The translations under genes and the position numbers were made by a program. The notes under the pieces were generated by a model that worked only from the letters and a program-made list of their open reading frames with translations, made no database searches and was not told the origin of the DNA. DNA of 64,000 nucleotides from Gracilaria gracilis (lineage: Eukaryota > Rhodophyta > Florideophyceae > Gracilariales > Gracilariaceae): the NCBI GenBank assembly GCA_030374805.1, contig JARGSG010000035.1, positions 372,001-436,000 of the forward strand, in the 5' to 3' direction. This document shows, one piece after another, positions 1-12,683 of this stretch; position 1 is the first letter of the stretch; each line of letters opens with the position of its first letter.

Positions 1-1
1 T

Positions 2-1207
2 TTGGCTGATTACGAGTACGTATTATCAGCCATATGGAAAGGAAGTTTTCAGTGGATTGGCGCATCTGCTGGACAAATACCAAAAGAATACAATGAATTG
101 CTACAGAACTCTCACGCCACGGACCTAAATTTATTTGCCTCCTTCTACAATTTGAGCAAAGCCTACAAGACTCTCGTCTTGAATCACGGACCGCTGCCAC
201 CGGCAAGAATGATCCGACCGACGTGCTTCGTTTTCTGGAACTTATTGAAAGGGAGTGTAGATGAATTCAGCCGGGCACTAACTAATCTTTGTTACACCAC
301 CGTACAAACTTCGAATATGGCCCAAATATGACCAAGATATGGCCGAAATGTGGCCGTTTAACACGAAAAGTTGTCAGAGCGTTTAAAAAGCGGAGATCAA
401 CAAGTTTCATTTTTGTTCATTTGGCCGAAATATGGCCCAAATGTGGCCAAAATATGGCCGAATTGTACACGTGTCAGTTGGCGAAAGTACTTATTTTCCC
501 TAGTTACACGTTCTCTGAAATTGTCAAGCTAAACGGCCACATTTCGGCCATATCTCGGCCATATTTTGGCCATATTCGAGGTTTATAGGGGTCAATGCGT
601 CTGAGAATCCAATTGTGAGCGTCATTGGAAGACTTTTATGTTCTCAGATCAGTAACGCGGCAATCACGCACCGCCTTTTCTTGGCAAAACAAAAAGGTTC
701 CTTGCTTGAAATATGTGACCAGGAGGGAGACGTAATGAGCTACCGCAAACTGCGACATTCTATTTCACGCTGTGCTACATGTGCTGGATTTGCTAGGCTG
801 TTGGCAAAGGAGTACAAGGTGATGGAAGGAAAGGAAGAAGGCGAAGGGGTGAGATCCGAAACACAAATTGTCAAACAACTTTATGTGAAGAATGTGATTG
901 AAAAGTATAATCGACATGAAGACAAATGTCGGAGACTTTCAAAAGATTCTGTGCATTCTGCTTTGAGAGGAAAGCTTTCTTATTGCGCGTTATGTTCGTA
1001 CAGTGTTTGCGAAGACATAAAGGAAAGGTCTTTAAAAGGAGAGGTGGCTCGCGACAAAACAAGTGGTGCAAAGTTTGCAGGCAAGCTATTTGTACTGGTT
1101 GTTGGAACGTCTTGCATTCTGAAGAGGTTTTAAAGAAACCGATAGTTCCAGAGGCTGATATTCTCAAGCTCAAACTGAAAGGCAATGTATCTGAGAGTCA
1201 AGGGTAG
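2..1207 (+). pseudogene. piggyBac-like transposase remnant
   Basis: The two ends of this stretch read as parts of one DDE transposase. The first part (2 to about 300) carries a segment like the VD motif region of the piggyBac domain (FWNLLKGSVDEF). After an inserted MITE a second part (about 600 to 920) has the Asn-rich helix that follows it in the family (ISNAAITHRLF). From 926 to 1207 a Cys-rich C-terminus (WCKVCRQAICTGCW then a His) resembles the piggyBac C-terminal zinc finger. The frame is not continuous between the second and third parts, so the gene is dead, and its 5' end lies outside the window. The family call rests on recalled motif spacing only; another DDE family is possible. Confidence 0.45.
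305..585. mobile_element. MITE with about 45-bp terminal inverted repeats
   Basis: Bases 305-355 and 534-585 are near-perfect inverted repeats of each other, each made of several tandem ATGGCC(A/G)A-type words; more of the same words lie inside (420-465). The element is about 281 bp, has no coding capacity and is flanked on both sides by a TA dinucleotide, which fits a Tc1/mariner-type MITE, although a TA duplication is weak evidence. It interrupts the piggyBac-like remnant. Confidence 0.7.
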
Positions 1208-3266
1208 TGCTGTTAAAAAAGTATAGCTTATGAACATTGTTGGCGCTTGTTACAGGGTAGTACTCTATGCATCCTGCTTGCATGCAATGGAGCGTGATGT
1301 ATCGCAACGGTTTCTGCGCACGTCATTTGATGCATGCAATGCACATTCCATTGGATCATCACAAACCATGCTTTCGTGCCGACCGGAGCCAAAGTCCTCC
1401 GGTCGAGAGCAGGAGCGTTCCCAGCTCCACCGCAACATGTAAACGTATGTGACATCGGTATGACACCAGACCACGTGTGTATCGCTGTAATGCCCAAACG
1501 TTCGCCCGTATACAAGCGCCGCGCCCAATCGCTCGCGACTCTCGATTCTTGAGACCCCGCGGCTGTGTGGCGATTGCGTCCTCCACTCCTGGCGCTGCAC
1601 GAACCAAGCTTTACCTGTGCCAGAGAACTGCATTTTTGGTTCACCAAAACCGGGGTGCACATGAAAACAGAGCGTTTGGATCCTGTCCCACCTCATGGGA
1701 CAGGGTCCAAATACGTTTCTCGAGCTTCCAAGCCCTTCAACCCTCACGCCGCCGACCTTCTCTACGTATCAAGCTTGCGTTCAACTGCTTCTGCGCTCCG
1801 CATCCCAAGTAACACATGACTTCGTTCCCCGTCCGGCGATAGATGTTACCCGCTACATGTAATCTTGTACTGATGCTTGGCGTACTATCCAGCGTCGCCG
1901 ACTGGAATCTTCTGCACATTGGCCAAGACGCACTCATTATTAAGATCATCCGCGTCGCAGGGAGTGTGCACACTCCGTTTTTTGTAGCTCTATGGACACA
2001 ACTGTTCAAATCCCTGCAATGACGTGGGAGACGAACATTAAGCTTTGCAACATCAGTCATAGAGCGGCAGATTGCACACGGGAGATCCATGATCAGCAGA
2101 AAAGCAGGACATTGCAATCAAGGAAGGAACAACGCACAACCCGTTTACGTAAGGAGTGGAAAGAGAGGAGGGAAGATCTGCTACACTGGGACCAATATGA
2201 TTGCGTCCATTTGGTTGCTACTGAAGTACAATCCCCATTTAGCGCACTATGTCTACCTGCTGCTGCACACGTTCTCACTCAGATTCATTTGCGGCGTTTT
2301 TGCGGGTCCGCGAGCTCCGAAGGCCAAGCTTTATTGAACTCAATCCCTGGGCAGCATCAAAAAGTGGCCACCAATTGTAGGTGGTTCTATTATCTCAGTA
2401 AGCCACAAAGAAACTCCTTAGTACAAGCCGTACTTTACATCGAAGAATACAAGTACCGTCGTGAATCATTTTGTACTATCGTTCGCATTACATTTTGGAG
2501 CCTGCATCCTTCTATCGGAGTTTATCGAGGACAATGGAGAGCCTCCGGGATCAGTGGGATGTTGGCCTGCGTCTACTGCGGATGATACGAACGGCATGTA
2601 CGGTCGAGGGCATGTATCCCTCTTGCAACTGAGGGCACTGTTGACTACGAACGCAGCACCCAACAGGCAATACCTGCTGTATCAACTGCCATGAGTAAGA
2701 GCAGCCCAATGCCTTCGGCGCCTTCTACAGAACCACTGACGGCTCACATTGCAGCGAGCGAGGTTAGTGTCGTCAATGGAAATCACTCTGCTCCTCCAAG
2801 CGCGGCTGCAACTGCTCCAATGGACCAAAGCTAAACCTTTCGACACCCGTTTGCAGTCAATGACTGGTGCAGTCAATGACTGGCAGCTGTTCTGTGAAGA
2901 GAATGGGGTCGAATTGCTTCTCATTTCAACTTTGTTCGGCAAGGGACGTATGTCTATCCCCGGTTATTTCGAAGAATGCCATCTTTCGTCTTGCGGCTGT
3001 TGTGTCCGGAATATTTTTCATCCTATGTTTCAGATCGAAGTTCCTCACAATCACGTATGGATCAGGTAATAATACAGCTCTTCGAAGAAAAGAAGAACAA
3101 GAAACTACCTCAAATGCAATTTCATCATTCTGGAGCTCATACACGAACCGTTTATGGCAAAAGCGCTCAACGACAAAAGAATTTCCCCGCTCTCGTATTA
3201 AACGCATTAGCTTCCGAATGAGCGCAAACTTGGGTTGAGCATGACCCCAGGGACAAAATATGATAT
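1208..3266. other. No recognisable gene
   Basis: Short open frames occur on both strands and overlap heavily, and none resembles a known protein. The stretch contains a hairpin (1678-1708) and several GATGCATGC-type words, also seen near 14,165. It probably holds decayed repeat sequence between the piggyBac-like and Plavaka-like remnants. Confidence 0.5.
1678..1708. repeat. Hairpin, 13-bp arms
   Basis: GGATCCTGTCCCA and TGGGACAGGGTCC pair with one mismatch around a 5-base loop. Function unknown. Confidence 0.7.
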
Positions 3267-3919
3267 CTATAATCCCGAAAGAAGGTACGTGACATTCATT
3301 ACATGCAATTCCGTCGTGCCATAACTGCGTTCCAAAAACATGTTCACCGGCATAAACAGTATCGTAATTCTATTATCGCACCATTCAAACTGGGCAAGAA
3401 ACCGTACACTTTTTACTTCCTCCCACATTTTCTGGTTGGTCAGAGGTACAATATCCGTCCTTATAGCGTTCCGTGCATCTTCAATTTTGCTCGAGCTTAG
3501 AGCGACATTTTCGGCCTGATCTTTCCGAATGCATTCGGCGGTTGAACAGTAGACACTCTGATGTTCCTGCAAGTTCGGATTGTCTTCATCGGGTCCGACT
3601 GCCACGTCCACCTTTCGTGTGTTGAGAACGGAGCTACTGAATGTTGATTAGGGCTGTTTCTCATGGAAAGCGTTAGTGCTCAGTGTCACTCTTGCGCTTA
3701 GAATCTGAGGTGCAAGGCTTTGAAGGTGACCATTGGTGCATGAATAAGTTTCTTTTGTGTCTTTGTGCATCGTTTCATTGGGTACTGTCGAACCCTTTCT
3801 AAGACAGCCTTAGTCGAAAAGGTGGTTTGGAATGTGGAACATTGTGCGGCGCATTTTCGTATTTGTTTCGCAATTGAGGAGACTGGAAATTCCTTTCCCT
3901 ACTTCAAAACCAAGCTTTC
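3267..3919 (-). pseudogene. Plavaka-like transposase, C-terminal part
   Basis: Immediately beyond the 5' end of the inserted gypsy element the minus strand reads MFHIPNHLF, then an ETMHKDTKETYSCTN segment, which matches the conserved (E)-xx-HK-xx-K-xx-Y-xx-TN block that follows the His-rich motif in Plavaka transposases. Further on, a 114-aa open frame (3267-3611) may be the C-terminus; it resembles nothing I recognise. The presence of consecutive family motifs on the two sides of the retroelement is the main evidence that both halves belonged to one gene. Confidence 0.5.
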
Positions 3920-4329
3920 TGATGATGAGTGTTCGGCATGCAGGATTCGTCCTGGAGCCTGAGTACTTCTGTTGCGCTGGGTTCGGGCTTGGAGGGCACA
4001 AGAGAATGGGCACACCCACTGGTTGTCGCTTATCCGACATGGGTTGCCTCCACTGTGTGGGAGGCTTTTACGGTGCCCATCTGCCGAGCCAGTTGCTTGC
4101 TGACTCAGCAGAAAATGTAGACATCAGTCTTCTACCTGCCTACACTAACGATAGAACTAAACTTAGTTTAGCTAGAACTACCAACGATATATCAGTCTGA
4201 CGTTCGATAAGTATGAAAGCATATGTAGCACGCGCTGTAGCCCGCATTTGCGTGACATATGCACCAGCAATGCTGTCGTACCTATATGCGCACAACCAAC
4301 GCGAGAGTAATGCAGAGGAATACACATCA
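3920..4329 (-). repeat. 3' LTR of the gypsy fossil
   Basis: Starts TGATGATGAG and ends ACACATCA; nearly identical to 9028-9437. Since the element is on the minus strand this is the downstream LTR. Confidence 0.95.
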
Positions 4330-7300
4330 GCGCCCCGTCACTGTTTAAGTGAAAGCCCAATACAGTGACTTAGATTGATGCAGAAATGGAGCGTTGTCGC
4401 TGTGTTCCGTTCTTCGAGATCTCTGCGAGAAATTCGTCCACCAGGACCGGCACATCGTCTTTAAGGGAGTCCAGCGCAACCCAGTCAGCTTCATCCTGAG
4501 AAAATCCACGCCACTTCACCGAAAGTTCAGTAGAACCGCGCTTGCGCCTAATGTCCTCGAAACGATCAATCACAAGAAGTTCCCCTTGTTGGTAAGAGAG
4601 ATGGTTCAGAACGTTCTCCGTAACGCCCAAATTCTTGTTGCGAAAGAATTTGAGGCGGCGATCATGCGCTTCTTCCTTCTTACCGTCTAACACAGATTCA
4701 ATGACTAAAATGTACTCCGAGCGACATTCTACGACACGATAGGGCCCCATCCATTTCAGTGCAGGCTTTCGAGACCTTTCACGTTGTAGTAGTCCACGTA
4801 ATACATATTCCCCGACGTCAAAATTAACTGCTCGTAAGTTGGTTTTGCGGTTATGGGATTCGACAGCCTGTTTCCGTTTCTTCGTGGAACGGACTACGAC
4901 GTCCTTGTGCATGTTCTGTAGTCCTCGCTGTACTGCTTCAATATTCTTCAGCTGCCTGCCACGGATTTGACCTAGTTCGAGAACTTCAACCTTTTCGCCT
5001 ACTTTACGTGTGATAGCTGCCAATGGAGTGTCCTGTTTGTGTCCAGTGAACACAGTGAGAGGACAGCGGCGCCCGAGGCGGTCCAGGACGGAGTTTTACA
5101 GCGATGATTGAACTACAGGCATCATACTTGGCCAGCAGTTTTGGGGTAGCTGGTACTCAGACAGAAGTGCTCTTACTGCCCGCAGCAGCTCCCGGCACAC
5201 CACCTCGACTGTTCCGTTCGACCATGGACAGTATGAGAGAGTACAATGGTGTGAGGATTTTGTAGTGTTCTTCAAATGCCGAACAACTTCATTCTTGAAG
5301 TGAGATTCTCGATCGGAAACTCATTGATGCACGACTACGAAAGCAGCAAACCATTTGACGAGCGCATCTGCAACAACCTCAGCGGTAGCTTCCTTCGTAG
5401 GGATGAGCCACACGTATCCACTGTGGTCATTCTTCAGTACCAATACGTACAAATAGCCATCTTCCGCGTTTGACATATAGCAGAAGTCGAAATGCAGTAA
5501 CTCATTCGGTTCATCAGCATGTGGAGCGTGGCCAAGAGGGCGTGCAATTACTTTCGATGTCTGAGTGCAAAGGCAATGCAAACAAGATTGCACGAACGTC
5601 TTCAATTCTTCATCCATATTCTTCCAGAAGAAATAAGCCTTCACGGTAGCCAATGTTACATTTGAACTTCGGTGTCCACTATGGCCGGTATGCGCTGCAA
5701 TGGCCAATCGTAGCTTCATGAGATCGTTGTCTGACGGTATCCAGAGGACATCCTTAGCGTTTCGAACACCATCAGGCGATTTCAGAAAACCTTTTGGAGG
5801 TTCTTCACTGCTCTCAGACTGTATCCTCTTGATGTCTTCAACATGTGGCCAATCTAACTTGTCGTCGGTGCCAGGGTCTATTGGTGCCATCAAAAGAGCT
5901 CTGTCACGAAGAACTTTTGCAGTACGAACGTGACGAGGAGGATTGACAGCCCACCTTGTCAGCATGTCTGCCCAGACATTATGCTCCCCTGGTAGGTGCT
6001 CTATCACATACCGAAAAGCGCTGAGCTTGAGAGCCCATCTCATAAGTTTGCTTGCGGTCCGCTTGGAGATAGCTGGGTTTCTGCCAAAAGTGTCGTAGAG
6101 GTACACCAGATTTGCATGATCCGTGAAAATGTTCACCTCATGTCCCAGACCGAGGTAGTCGAGACGACACATGGCTTCAACGATGGCAAATCCTTCTTTT
6201 TATGGGACGGACCAGTTGATTGCTGACCCTGTGAATGACCCAGAAAGGAAACAAAGCGGCTCATGCCGCTGATTTTCGATTGCTTTGCGGCGATCTTCGC
6301 ATGGGATCTGTGTGAGGATTGCCGCCCAGTGGGTGTCTGATGCGTCCGTGGAAAGGAACAGTTGATGATCTGGCTTGAGGTGAGCAAGCTTGACAGATGC
6401 AGTCAGTTGTTTCTTGATGTCGGTGAAAGCCGCATCATCTTCGGCGCCCCATGTGGTGCATAAGGAGAGATTGCGAAGAGCTCGCTTCGTTCTCTTGCCC
6501 ACAGTTGAGTATCAATCCTCCAGAAGACAGTGTAGAGGTGCAATGCGTTCGGAGTAAGCCGGAATAGAGTTCCGCATCCAGTTGGTGGCGCATACAAACT
6601 GTTGAAGTTCGCTCGCCATCGTCGGCTTTCTCATTGAAACCAGAGAGTCATAGTGATGCGGATAATACTGTACTCCTTCAGGAGTGATAATGCGTCCGCA
6701 GAACTGAACACGGCGTGAATACAGAGTTGTCTTCTCTGCGTGTACTTTCAACCCGATATCTCTGCAGAATTCGAGGAATGAATAGATGTTTTCCAGCAAT
6801 TCCGTCTCTGAATTTGCGTAGAATAAGAAGTCGTCTATCCATTGGAGCATTTTCTCAACGTTTCCGTCGAACTTGTGAGAGAGTACTGCCTGGAAGTGAT
6901 TTCCGGAATCGCTGCCCCCTTGCAGAAGACGCTTGCAAGATTAAACCCCTAGCGGTGTCTGTATTGACATCATCTCCTGCCACTCCGGTGAAAGAGGCAC
7001 TTGCCAGTAGCCGTAAGCCAGGTCTACTTTTGCAAAGCATGTGCTCCCTGCCATGTCCTGGAACTTTGACTCCAGGTGTGGCATCGCTGACTGAATGGGC
7101 ACTGTGCGTGCATTCGGACCTCGAAGGTCGACTGTGAACCTATGCTTCGTAGACCCGGGCTTAGGTACAGCAAGGGCTGGCGAGGCCCAACGTGCTGAAG
7201 GGTTCTTGTAAATAGCTCCAAACGCCTCGAGTTCGCGCACTGCTTGGATGATAAAGTCACGCTGCTGAGGTGCGTAACGTCGTTGCGGACATCGATAAGG

Positions 7301-9027
7301 CTTGGAGTGTTCTACAGGAGTGATAACCAGAGGTGGAACATTGACAGGAGAATCGGAGCCTAGTTTGGTACGAAACACATCCCGATAGTTTTCCAATAAT
7401 TGTTCCATTCTTGCCAAACCAGCTTCTGACATACCATTGTTTTTTGCTTCCGCGACAATGTTTGCCAACGCTCTGTTGATTGATTCCTTGCCGTCTTTAC
7501 CAATGCCAGCTGCCAAGCATTCTGGAAGTTTGATAGGATCATCGTCAGTGCTACTGTATGATAAGCCTTGGTAGCGGGCAGTGGCAATCTTGAAATCTGT
7601 GGAATTCAATTCGTCAATATGTCGATTGTGGATATCGCCTCTGACTCGAAGAAGGTGATCATTCAAGTTAAAGCCAATCGAATTTAGTAACGGCCTTCCC
7701 AACAATATGTCGTCCATCTCCTGATCAACCACAAAGAACTCAACGCCTCGAATCCGAACGGGAATGTTTGATCCCGGTAGATAGATTGTGACTGTCATTA
7801 TGACAGACTTCGAGGCAGAGACAGAGATATCATCATCTGTTTTGAACGCCCCTGCAAGTGGTATGGGCTCATCAAATCGTTTAAACGGAATGTCTGGTAC
7901 TGTGGATGTTATCTTGGAGAATGTATTGATACCGATAGAACTGAAATCGGCGCCACAGTCTCCAAGGACCGCATCGAACAACCTGTCTTCCAATGCAACT
8001 CGGAAGCGTCCAACGTCAAGATCGGGACCCGATTGGCTTCGTGTGGTCTCCTTCTTCACAGTTTTCGCTCTCTTCGTATCCTTTGTACCATAATGCTTCT
8101 CGAATAGCTCATTTCTGCGTTCCACGGAGGTGATCGGACAATCCTTCAGTCGGTGAATTCCACTGCACTCTTCGTTGAGACATGGCTTACTCCACTCTAT
8201 GTCCTTCCGCTTGTTGGTACGTTGAGGCTTCTGTTCGGATTGCTTCCCATGTCCCGTTCTTAATGCATTGTTGCTCCTCGCGGCATCCTCGTGCTTACGA
8301 GAATGGTCACGAGCAGAGCGAGATTTGGGATTAAATCGGGCCATTGCTGCTTGGGTCAGCGATACCTCCAGTGCAATGTTGGAGACTTCGTCCTTATAGA
8401 GTTTGATGTCGGCCAACTATTCCCTCTTCCAGCCTCTCCTCAAGATCTTGATGCGTTCCTGCAAAACCTGAGGTTGGAATTTGTTGACAAGACGATCGAG
8501 AAACTTCTTTGCCATATCCGGTTCCTTCAGAACTTCAGAGGCGTTGTTCTGATCGAGAGCCGTAATAACCTCAATAATAAAGTTCGTGACGCCTCCTGCT
8601 GGGTCTTCTTTGTTGGTCTTGAATGACACACTGCGCAGCGTTGAGTCAATACGCTCGGACAAATCCTTGGGGGTAGACAAAGAGGCCTTGTCAAACCAAT
8701 TCTTGACCATATCTACAGTAGCATCTTCAACAGTAGAAGCGCCCTCGATTTCTCCCATCAAGCAAAGAGCATGAAGAGTAGCTGAATCCATACAATCCTT
8801 GATGGATGCCATTGAAAGTTTGGAGCTCTCATCTCGATCTTTGTTCACGTCTTCTACCTTATTGCGATAGGCTGCGTAGGCGGTCTCAAATTTGATGAGA
8901 GAAGGCTGATCGACTGTCTTCAGCGAAGGTGGCTGAATCACAGATACGACTCCGTAATTAGAGGCTACCATGATCGGACTCCAACTGCAAGTCAAAACAC
9001 TAATGCTCTTTAAAAGACAACGCGCTT

Positions 9028-9437
9028 TGATGATGAGTGTTCGGCATGCAGGATTCGTCCTGGAGCCTGAGTACTTCTGTTGCGCTGGGTTCGGGCTTGG
9101 AGGGCACAAAAGAATGGGCACACCCACTGGTTGTCGCTTATCCGACATGGGTTGCCTCCACTGTGTGGGAGGCTTTTACGGTGCCCATCTGCCGATCCAG
9201 TTGCTTGCTGACTCAGCAGAAAATGTAGACATCAGTCTTCTACCTGCCTACACTAACGATAGAACTAAACTTAGTTTAGCTAGAACTACCAACGATATAT
9301 CAGTCTGACGTTCGATAAGTATGAAAGCATATGTAGCACGCGCTGTAGCCCGCATTTGCGTGACATACGCACCGGCAATGCTGTAGTACCTATATGCGCA
9401 CAACCAACGCGAGAGTAATGCAGAGGAATACACATCA
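9028..9437 (-). repeat. 5' LTR of the gypsy fossil
   Basis: Same 410-bp repeat as 3920-4329 with five differences; followed by the CTTTC target duplication. It would hold the element's promoter. Confidence 0.95.
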
Positions 9438-9444
9438 CTTTCTG

Positions 9445-11561
9445 AGATCTTGTATATCCTTCAATTTTCGAAGGGCTGAATGTGGTGGCGAGTTGATAGC
9501 GAAAAGGCTGCGTTGAAGGAGGTCTATCTGTAAGAACAGTTGGAGAAACCGGTCGTTGTCGGGTTCCCTACTTTGCGAAACTCCCATGACTGCAAACTAA
9601 AGATAGGGGTTAAGATCCCTCCTCATTTTCCCAGTAACACCGGCGTGCTTCTCTTCTTTGTTTTTGCGAAAGGCTGCAAATCTTCGGTAGCGGCAAACTG
9701 GAGGAAGGTCAAGAATGAGTTGATTAGCAATGTCTGCACAAAGAAATTTTGACATTACATTGTACTCAACTGCCTTCTCGAAGATCTTGAATGCGTCATC
9801 CGTTACTTGTCTCATTATGCCATGCTCCATGACATGGAGGATATCGAATCCAGCAGAAGAATATAATCGGTATGGGAAAGACCCCGATCCAGCAAAGGAA
9901 GCAAGAGCTGTAAGGTAATGAATCGCGCTTACCGAGTCTATGTATGTCATGTAGGCCTTCAGTAATCTCTCCTGTGCATTGCTTCGTTGACCATCACTTC
10001 CTGGTTCGATGAATCTCGATTTGGCAACGCGTATTTGAGACGTCACTGTTCGATACACGTCACGAGGAGGGAAAGAGTGGGAACCAGTTTATAACTCATT
10101 TAAGCTCTTCGGTTGTTTCACACCGTTCGTGTTTACTTCACTTTTGCCAATTGGACTGCCCATTGAGTAATAAGACTTTCATGTGTCCAACGAAGAGGCA
10201 TCCGAGCCACATTCTTCACTCCGACATCGTTTTCTGTGAGGCTGGTGGGCCGGAACTTCAGGTTCTCTAAGTTTAGAGTGCATCATACAGTGTGTACAGT
10301 CAGAGAAGCTGTCGTGTCCTTTGAGTCCACAAGATGGTCGTTCTTGCACTTGGTCCGCCCCTTGAATTCCAAGACGTGGGTGTACCATTTTGCCTTCGAT
10401 AATTACACCGTTATGAGAAACCCTGGTAATTTCTTCAAGAAGAAGGAACATGAATCTATGCCAAACCTGATGCTTCTCTCTACGATATCTCGAAGGCGAA
10501 AGACGTTTTGCTTCCTCAATCATTACCGGGACAATACCCACTTCGTGCCATTTCCGAGATACTCCGGATGTATTGGGGAATCGTACTCTCACTATATATA
10601 CGCTTTGCGATCCGGAAGAACTCAGTATAGTGGAGTCGCTATACAAGTCGGCAACCACTACGCGATCATCCTCTTTATTAACAGCCTCTTCATACTGTCG
10701 CATCGTATCACTATTCCGTGGAGCTGGATACACTCTCTGTCTTCTCTTCTGACTCTCTTGATATGGAACTATGGATTGGACACCGCCATTTTCATGCAAC
10801 ACCTGAAACATGAGCCTTAAAACAGAGCGAGACACGCCGGAGCAGTTTGGGCCAATCTCGGTGTTTATGGTAGCCGTTTTCCATTCTTCTGAGAATACTC
10901 TATGCTTCCTTGCCTTCAGTAAGTACGAAGCAAACCCGTCCGAACTTCGGAACTGGTTTGTGAGATGGCGGAAACGAGTAGGGATTGACCGTTAATTCGA
11001 GGAGAGGATACTGTACAAGTTCTTCGACTGTGTCGATGTCAAAGTATTTTCAGAGCAGTACTGAAGTGTGCGTCTGACTACCACGCTTAGATTTTCAAAT
11101 GGTGGATTTTGCTGGTTGATCTTTGACAATAAGGGTGTTGATGTGTCCCCCAGCGACTTGAAGAAGACCCATGCTTGGATTGCCCCATCACCGTGGACCG
11201 ATGCTGCGCTTCTGGGTTTGAATGTGGGAAATTCTTTAACGTTTAGCGAACTGTTTTCACAGCAGTCATTTCCGGAATTGTAGTCATCACCATCAACAGA
11301 TGGAATGTAAGAAGGAATAAGCTCGTCTTCTGGAAGTAGCTCCATATTATCTTCCTGCATGGAAGACAATGCGGCACAGACTGGCATTCGGTTTTCAAAC
11401 TTCTGACAGCTTTCATCCTCACTGGTGTCATCGTACTTTGGAATGACTCCCTTATGGGTACGCGCAATGTAATTCTCAAAGTGAATCTTACTTTGGAATT
11501 GCCTACGACAGGCTGAACACTTATGACCAGACCTCAAAGGAGCATTTCTTTTAGGGTTCAT
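9445..11561 (-). pseudogene. Plavaka-like transposase, N-terminal and core part
   Basis: The start at 11,561 (ATG, then MNPKRNAPLR) is followed by a C2H2-like finger (CSACRRQF, later ...ARTH) whose first His is replaced, as expected for the N-terminal finger of Plavaka proteins. Bases 10,179-10,835 give the family's core pattern: a YSDST motif, a long spacer, then a CTHCMMH cysteine pair. Bases 9,597-10,058 give the later FPYRLYSSAGFDILHVMEHG block, matching the pD-LH-G motif of the family. In-frame stops and frame changes at several places (for example about 9,597, 10,179 and 10,992) show it is dead unless unrecognised introns are present. Family named from motif order; no alignment was run. 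Confidence 0.6.
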
Positions 11562-11913
11562 ATTTATGGGTCTGCGGCAAGAACAACGGCGTGACAAACT
11601 CAGCAACAGCGTAAGATCGCGCGCTGTCATGTAAGTGAAACTACCTTAGGGATAAAACTTTGTCAAGCAGTTTTCATTATACCTATAACTACACCCGCTG
11701 AACGCTGCGAACCGAAAGTGAAGGGGACTCTCGAAAAAAGCGCGCAGTCATTGAAACGTCTCAAGCTGTAACATACACTTTGACCACTTTCCTTCAAATC
11801 TACCTCTCTCAAGTTGGTCTGCTCCAGTTCTTTCTCCCAGATATGGAGCTCTAAGTCAAGTGTGCAGAAAGCTCTACCGCTTACGTACGTACTCTTATTA
11901 ATCTCTTTGCGAA

Positions 11914-12582
11914 ATGCCTCCGTGCAGGACCGCTACCAACACGGGTACCGAGGGGGGACCAAGTGGCGTTCGCACATCAGGTGTCAGAGATGCGGATGGA
12001 GCCCGTGCGGCCGTGGGTGTTGGCACGGGACCCAGACCAAGCAGCAGCCGTTCAGATGGAATCAGAGAATCGTTTGCTGGCCGTCCAGCAGGCGTAGGGG
12101 GCATTGCTTCAAGCAGCGCTCGGTCTGCAGGAGTGGGGAATGCTGGTGGGAGTCGTTCGGCATCTCGGCCAAGCCCAAGAGGCATTAGCAAACCTCGCAG
12201 AGGAAAAGCCAGTGTAATGAATGAAACACTGCTTACATCTATTCGGGAGATGATTGAAGAGGAAAGGAGGAGAAACGCTCTCTTGGAAGGGTTAAGGTCA
12301 CAACTGGATTTAGTTACTGCAGAAATTCAAATGCAACGAGAATTTCGTAGGGAGGACATGCAAGCCGCAGGGTCTTCTGACGATTCAGTCGCGAAACAGA
12401 GGCACGAGGATATATTGGAAGTGCTGATGCAAATCGGAGATATCCCTCGCTGTGGTGAGAAGACACCATTAAGGAACGAGAGTGGCCTTGATTTCTCTAA
12501 GGCGCGTTCCCGTAACTCAAGGTTCTACATTATCTTCGTACACGCTTCTAACATTATTGTAACTCACGAAATCTACGACTGA
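11914..12582 (+). CDS. Unrecognised protein, probable transposon accessory ORF
   Basis: An open frame of 222 codons starting MPPCRTATNTG. The first 100 residues are Gly/Ser/Arg/Ala-rich and low in order; residues about 105-160 (IREMIEEERRRNALLEGLRSQ) are charged and heptad-like, a likely coiled coil. No known domain was recognised. It is divergent from the Plavaka-like transposase, whose start lies about 350 bp away, and its reading continues in related charged segments downstream (to 13,628), so it may be exon 1 of a longer gene. CACTA-type elements often carry a second, non-transposase gene; that is the inferred role here. Confidence 0.4.
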   Translation: MPPCRTATNTGTEGGPSGVRTSGVRDADGARAAVGVGTGPRPSSSRSDGIRESFAGRPAGVGGIASSSARSAGVGNAGGSRSASRPSPRGISKPRRGKASVMNETLLTSIREMIEEERRRNALLEGLRSQLDLVTAEIQMQREFRREDMQAAGSSDDSVAKQRHEDILEVLMQIGDIPRCGEKTPLRNESGLDFSKARSRNSRFYIIFVHASNIIVTHEIYD

Positions 12583-12683
12583 AGTGCAAAGTAGCATATG
12601 TGAGGCTTCTATTTCGGAGATCTCTAACACAGAAAAGTTTCATATAACATACTAACCATTCGTACTGCTCATACTGAGAGAAA

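Larger units (their letters stand above)
3920..9437 (-). mobile_element. Ty3/gypsy chromovirus fossil with paired LTRs
   Basis: The element is bounded by two 410-bp direct repeats that begin TG and end CA, and is flanked by the 5-bp duplication CTTTC (3915-3919 and 9438-9442). Its parts, read on the minus strand, are gag (about 8.4-9.0 kb), a zinc knuckle and aspartic protease region (about 7.9-8.3 kb), reverse transcriptase (about 6.6-7.4 kb), RNase H (about 5.9-6.4 kb), integrase with HHCC and catalytic core (about 5.3-5.8 kb), and an integrase tail ending in a chromodomain (about 4.4-4.7 kb). The chromodomain identifies a chromovirus. The coding part is broken, with about four to five breaks. 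Five differences between the LTRs in 410 bp (about 98.8% identity) indicate a recent insertion. It sits inside the Plavaka-like transposase. Confidence 0.93.

Noticed and set aside
1228-1819. Six overlapping frames of 60-160 codons
   Set aside because: Open on both strands at once with no family resemblance; treated as non-coding.
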